64,000 bases of DNA from Microbacterium sp. zg-B185 (lineage in GTDB: Bacteria; Actinomycetota; Actinomycetes; Actinomycetales; Microbacteriaceae). Positions 60,988 through 64,000 of the stretch are shown one piece after another. The notes under the pieces are model-generated. The model was not told the DNA's origin. It was given only the letters and a program-made list of their open reading frames with translations, and did not search any database. Each line of letters opens with the position of its first letter. The stretch's first letter is position 1. The stretch covers positions 620,001-684,000 of the forward strand of contig NZ_CP126739.1 in the NCBI RefSeq assembly GCF_030246885.1, given 5' to 3'. Position numbers and translations under genes: made by a program.

Positions 60988-62522
60988 GTGAGGAATCGGA
61001 CGCCCGCTGGGATCCTGCTGGTCGGTGTGCTGGCGCTCGCGGCCTGCACCGCGGGAACGCCCGAGCCTGTGCCGACCGCGTCCACAGCCGACGGCGGTGT
61101 GGGACTGCCGGCGCCGGCGCCCCCGGTGCCGCTCGAGGAGATCGCCGCGTTCAGCGGCGTCGCGGCACTGCGTGCCGGATCGGATTGCACGGGCACCCTG
61201 ATCCAGACCGGTGTCGCCGACGGTCCGGCCTATCTGCTGACCACGGCCCGGTGCGCGGGAGGCGCGGGTCGATCCGCTCAGGAGACCACTCTGGCGGCCG
61301 CGTGGACGGGCACGGCCGAGTTCTTCCGCGTGGCGGGCGACCTGGATGCGACCGTGACGGTCGAGGTCGCCGAGCTCGCCTACGCGACGATGCGGCACAC
61401 GGACGCGGCGGTCGTGCGGCTGGACGCCGGCCTCGGCGAGCTCGAGCGTCTCGGGGCGCGCGCGGTGCCGATCGCGGACCGGGCATCGGGCGCCGGAGAT
61501 GCCGTCCTGCAGGTGAGCGTGCCCACCGGTTCGCTCGAACCGGACGCGGTGGTGATGCGTCGCAGCGTCTGCGATCTCGGCGCGCCGCAGACGCTCATCG
61601 AGTCCGCGTGGCTCTGGTTCGACGTCTTCCCGAACGACTGCCCCGGCATCGGCGAGGGGTCCTTCGGATCACCGCTGTTCACCGCCGACGAGGAGGGACG
61701 GCCGAAGGAGATCGCCGCCGTCGTGAGCACGTCGGTGGCAGCCCCCGGCGGCGCCGACGGCGGCGCGTGCTCCGAGGGCCGCCCGTGTCGGCTGACCGAC
61801 GCCGGTGCGCAGGCCGGCGAAGAGGCCGGTTATGCGCAGAACGTGGCCGGCGTCGGACGCTGCTTCGACGCGGCCACCGGGGAGTTCTCGCTCGGCGCCG
61901 ACTGCCCGCTGCCGGTCTCGGACGTCTGGGCCGAACGGGGAGGCGGGTCGTTCCGTGGCGCCGGCCAGCCGGATGCGGCGGGGCAGCTGCCCGAGGCGAG
62001 CTTCGTCGGGACCGCGGTCGGGATCGTGCGGACGACGCTGGTGCCGCTCGGCGACGGGACGGCCTGCACCGAGGAGGAGACGTACCGCGATGCGCGGACG
62101 GTGCGGCTGCCCCGTGCCGGCCAGCCGTGGGAGGTGGTCGGCGTCGTCGTCCCGGCGCCGCTGCCCGAACAGGAGGGACGCTTCCTGATGTGCGCGGTGA
62201 GCGATACGCCGGCGCGGCATCCGTCCTGTTCCAGGTGGACCGGACCCCGCCGGTCTACGCCGCCGACGCGCGGGTCGAGCCGCTGAGCGACGGCGGCGTG
62301 GTGATCCGCCCTTCCCTGCACCCGCCCGAGCTGACATCGCTGCGGTGGCGGTGGGGCGCGGCGGGGTCCGTGGACTGTGACGACAGCGCGGCCATCACCG
62401 ACTCCGCCGTCGCGCCGCTGCGTCTGCAGGCCGGTGACCTGCCGGCGGTGTACTGCGTGTACGGCCTGGATGCCGCGGGCAATCGCACCCCGGTCACCCG
62501 GATCGACATCCCCGCGCCCTGA
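60988..62522 (+). pseudogene. Lipoprotein of trypsin-like type, broken by a -1 frameshift near 62210
   Basis: A predicted lipoprotein begins at GTG 60988 with a signal peptide whose lipobox ends LALAAC. The exported part has several Cys and a weak trypsin-like plan: CTGTLI, LLTTARCAG, HTDAAVVRL, EGSFGSPLF. At about 62210 the frame turns to CSRWTGPRRSTPPT-like text. One added G restores DTPGAASVLFQVDRTPPVYAAD and an intact tail to the TGA at 62520. Corrected length is 1536 bases, or 511 residues. It may be a true pseudogene or a sequence error. Confidence 0.8.
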
Positions 62523-62523
62523 G

Positions 62524-62546
62524 ACCGGCGCCGCTTCAGCGCCGGT
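62524..62546 (+). terminator. Hairpin just after the lipoprotein stop
   Basis: ACCGGCGC (62524-62531) pairs perfectly with GCGCCGGT (62539-62546) around CGCTTCA, two bases after TGA at 62520-62522. It supports the corrected reading frame end. Confidence 0.6.
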
Positions 62547-62662
62547 TCAGCGCGGATGGGCCACGATGGAGCGATGCGACTCCGACCGCGGCGACGGCGA
62601 GGATGTCGAGGTCGAACTGGACGGGGACTTCGCCGTCGTACAGACCGAATGAGCCCGGGCGG

Positions 62663-62962
62663 TCAGGCCTCGATCGTGAAGCGCTCCAGCGACGGCCGCT
62701 CGGCGATGACCTCGGCCAGGCCGGCGACTCCGCCCTCGGGCGTCGCCCGGAACGAGCGATAGGCCTGCTCCGACGCATCGTCGGACCAGATCTCGTAGAG
62801 CGTCCACAGGCCGGGGCGCTCCGGATCGCGGAGGATGTCCAGCTGCTCGAGCCCCGCGAAGGTGCGGGTCGTGTCGAGCATGTCCTTCACGATCGCCGGA
62901 ACGCGCTCCAGCGCATCCTCGCGGAAGGTGAACCGCACCAGGGCGGCGATCCGCTCACTCAC
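62663..62962 (-). CDS. Antibiotic-biosynthesis-monooxygenase (ABM)-domain protein
   Basis: The 99-residue ferredoxin-like-fold protein has ALVRFTFREDALERVPAIVKDML, LEQLDILRDPERPGLWTLYEIW and the EQAYRSFRATPE segment of the ABM family. Members include quinol monooxygenases and heme-degrading IsdG-like enzymes; no heme-binding residues are obvious, so the activity is open. It ends 3 bases before, and is transcribed with, the gene at 62966-63181. Confidence 0.85.
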   Translation of the reverse strand: MSERIAALVRFTFREDALERVPAIVKDMLDTTRTFAGLEQLDILRDPERPGLWTLYEIWSDDASEQAYRSFRATPEGGVAGLAEVIAERPSLERFTIEA

Positions 62963-62965
62963 GGA

Positions 62966-63181
62966 TCAGTGTTCTTCGGGGTACTCGAGCGTGATCTGCT
63001 CGGCCGGCACGTCCAGCGCCTGGGCGAGCAGTCCGGTCATGACGACCTTGGGCACCAGGCAGTCCTCGCAGATGCCTTCGCCCGCGGAGATGACAGCCTT
63101 GGTCTTGCCGTCGGCGGTCTCGACCGAGAGCGAGTAGCCGTCCACGGAGAGCATTGTCTGCAGTTCATCGAGTGTTGCCAT
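62966..63181 (-). CDS. Small CxxC-containing hypothetical protein
   Basis: The 71-residue protein starts at ATG 63181. It has MATLDELQTMLSVDGYSLSVE, ISAGEGICEDCLVPKVVM and a C-terminal PAEQITLEYPEEH. The CEDC pair recalls NifU-C-like or thioredoxin-like sites but is alone. Its stop is three bases from the ABM-domain start. I do not assign a function. Confidence 0.65.
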   Translation of the reverse strand: MATLDELQTMLSVDGYSLSVETADGKTKAVISAGEGICEDCLVPKVVMTGLLAQALDVPAEQITLEYPEEH

Positions 63182-63228
63182 CGGTCTCACGCTTCCTGGG
63201 TCGGTTCGAGGCGGCGTCGGCCGCACCT

Positions 63229-64000
63229 CTATTGAGCGCCATCGATCCCCGCTTTTCGATGCACCTTTCCGCTCAGCGGAAGACCGGCGCGGCGGTCCGA
63301 CACGATTGCGGGGACCAGTGCGCGGAAGCTGCGTCGCCTCAGACAGCCCAGCCACACCCCGGTTCCGTAGGCGATGTCATCCAGCCGGCGGGCGAGCAGA
63401 AAGCGGAACGGATCCAGACCGCGGCGCAGGCGGCTGTATTCCACCAGCCCGTCGGCCACGGCCATGATGCCGATGATCCAGCGTGCGCGTCGCGAGCAGA
63501 GCACGGCCACGGCGCCGATGGGCCACCAGTGCCGCAACGCCAGGGCCGACGCCTGGGTGAGCGCGGCGATCACTCCGCCGCCGACCAGGCGCACGGCCAG
63601 AGCGCGGGAGCGGGTGGTCGAGCTCAGCCGGCGGTGCACGCGCCACGCCGCGACGCCGCTCACCGCAGCCGCGGCCGGAAGCGACCACCGGCGGGCGGCG
63701 AGCAGGCACACCAGCACCGCAATGGTCCACGGTCGCAGAATCGCCGGCGGGATCGCGGCCGGATGCACGGGTGCCAGGTCGGCGGCCCCCGTGCCGTAGA
63801 ACAGCTTGCGGCGAAACCACGGGCCGAAGCGCTGCCGATGCTCGTGCTCGACGACGACCCGGGGCTCGTACCGCACCCGCCAGCCCTGCTCGCAGAGCCG
63901 CCAGACCAGGTCCACGTCCTCCGCCACGCGCATCCCGTCGGTGAAGCCCGCCGCCAGCACCTCGCGACGGCCGATCAGACAGGTGCTCGACATCCACGAG
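63229..64000 (-). CDS. Family 2 glycosyltransferase, mycofactocin MftF-like, C-terminal part (cut by window edge)
   Basis: The frame is open to the window end, and the 257 residues seen are the C-terminal half. They show SWMSSTCLIGRREVL, MRVAEDVDLVWRLCEQGWRVRYEP with the ED motif of GT2 transferases, and VVVEHEHRQRFGPWFRRKLFYGTGAADLAPVHP, characteristic of the mycofactocin-system glycosyltransferase MftF. Several membrane helices follow. No other mycofactocin genes are in the window, so the assignment is tentative. MftF extends a beta-1,4-glucan on the redox cofactor. Confidence 0.78.
   Translation of the reverse strand, partial: SWMSSTCLIGRREVLAAGFTDGMRVAEDVDLVWRLCEQGWRVRYEPRVVVEHEHRQRFGPWFRRKLFYGTGAADLAPVHPAAIPPAILRPWTIAVLVCLLAARRWSLPAAAAVSGVAAWRVHRRLSSTTRSRALAVRLVGGGVIAALTQASALALRHWWPIGAVAVLCSRRARWIIGIMAVADGLVEYSRLRRGLDPFRFLLARRLDDIAYGTGVWLGCLRRRSFRALVPAIVSDRRAGLPLSGKVHRKAGIDGAQ

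Overview
This window is about 64 kb of very GC-rich DNA. It has many GTG starts, 4-base start/stop overlaps, a complete coproporphyrin-type heme operon, and menaquinone genes. The gene families (DUF402, DUF4229, DUF2510, PLDc_N, FBP/FusB-type zinc finger, HadA/HadB-type dehydratases next to murB, an MftF-like glycosyltransferase) fit an actinobacterium, most likely Microbacteriaceae such as Microbacterium. That placement is inference from gene content and base composition; no rRNA is present.

Layout. 0-16 kb: menaquinone biosynthesis (menB, menE, menA, menD, menF, menG, a long-chain polyprenyl diphosphate synthase), mixed with an F420/flavin oxidoreductase, a DUF885 protein, and a minus-strand four-gene operon (menF, amidohydrolase, TIGR04076, frameshifted LLM oxidoreductase); a ferredoxin-NADP reductase follows. 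16-23 kb: MFS transporter, hydrolase, an unknown membrane protein, a hairpin-rich 530-base non-coding stretch, yajQ, an FBP zinc-finger protein and a PfkB kinase. 23.3-24.7 kb: tRNA-Tyr with an IS481-type element inserted exactly between the tRNA and its terminator. 24.8-30.8 kb: two membrane proteins, a FAD oxidoreductase, an IMPase, an M23 peptidase, tRNA-Thr and tRNA-Met. 30.9-39 kb: SelO, an AarF/UbiB kinase, and a long-chain olefin operon (oleA, fused oleBC, oleD). 39-49 kb: assorted accessory genes including a JmjC-type oxygenase, a 72-bp repeat gene, a SulP transporter and a PadR-controlled membrane protein. 49.1-58.1 kb: heme biosynthesis (hemA divergent from hemE-hemY-hemQ-hemH-hemC-hemB-hemL, no hemD). 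58.1-64 kb: TSUP permease, hadAB-like dehydratases, murB, a frameshifted lipoprotein, small proteins and a partial glycosyltransferase.

How the genes work together. The quinone and heme genes supply the respiratory chain (menaquinone, cytochrome heme). The Ole operon would condense two fatty acyl-CoAs head to head and convert the product, through a beta-hydroxy acid and a beta-lactone, to a long internal alkene. At least sixteen genes have a TANNNT hexamer 6-7 bases before the start codon, so their mRNAs are probably leaderless.

Two genes (near 8930 and near 62210) are each broken by loss of a single base in a short G/C run. Both are restored by one added base, so they are either real pseudogenes or assembly errors.
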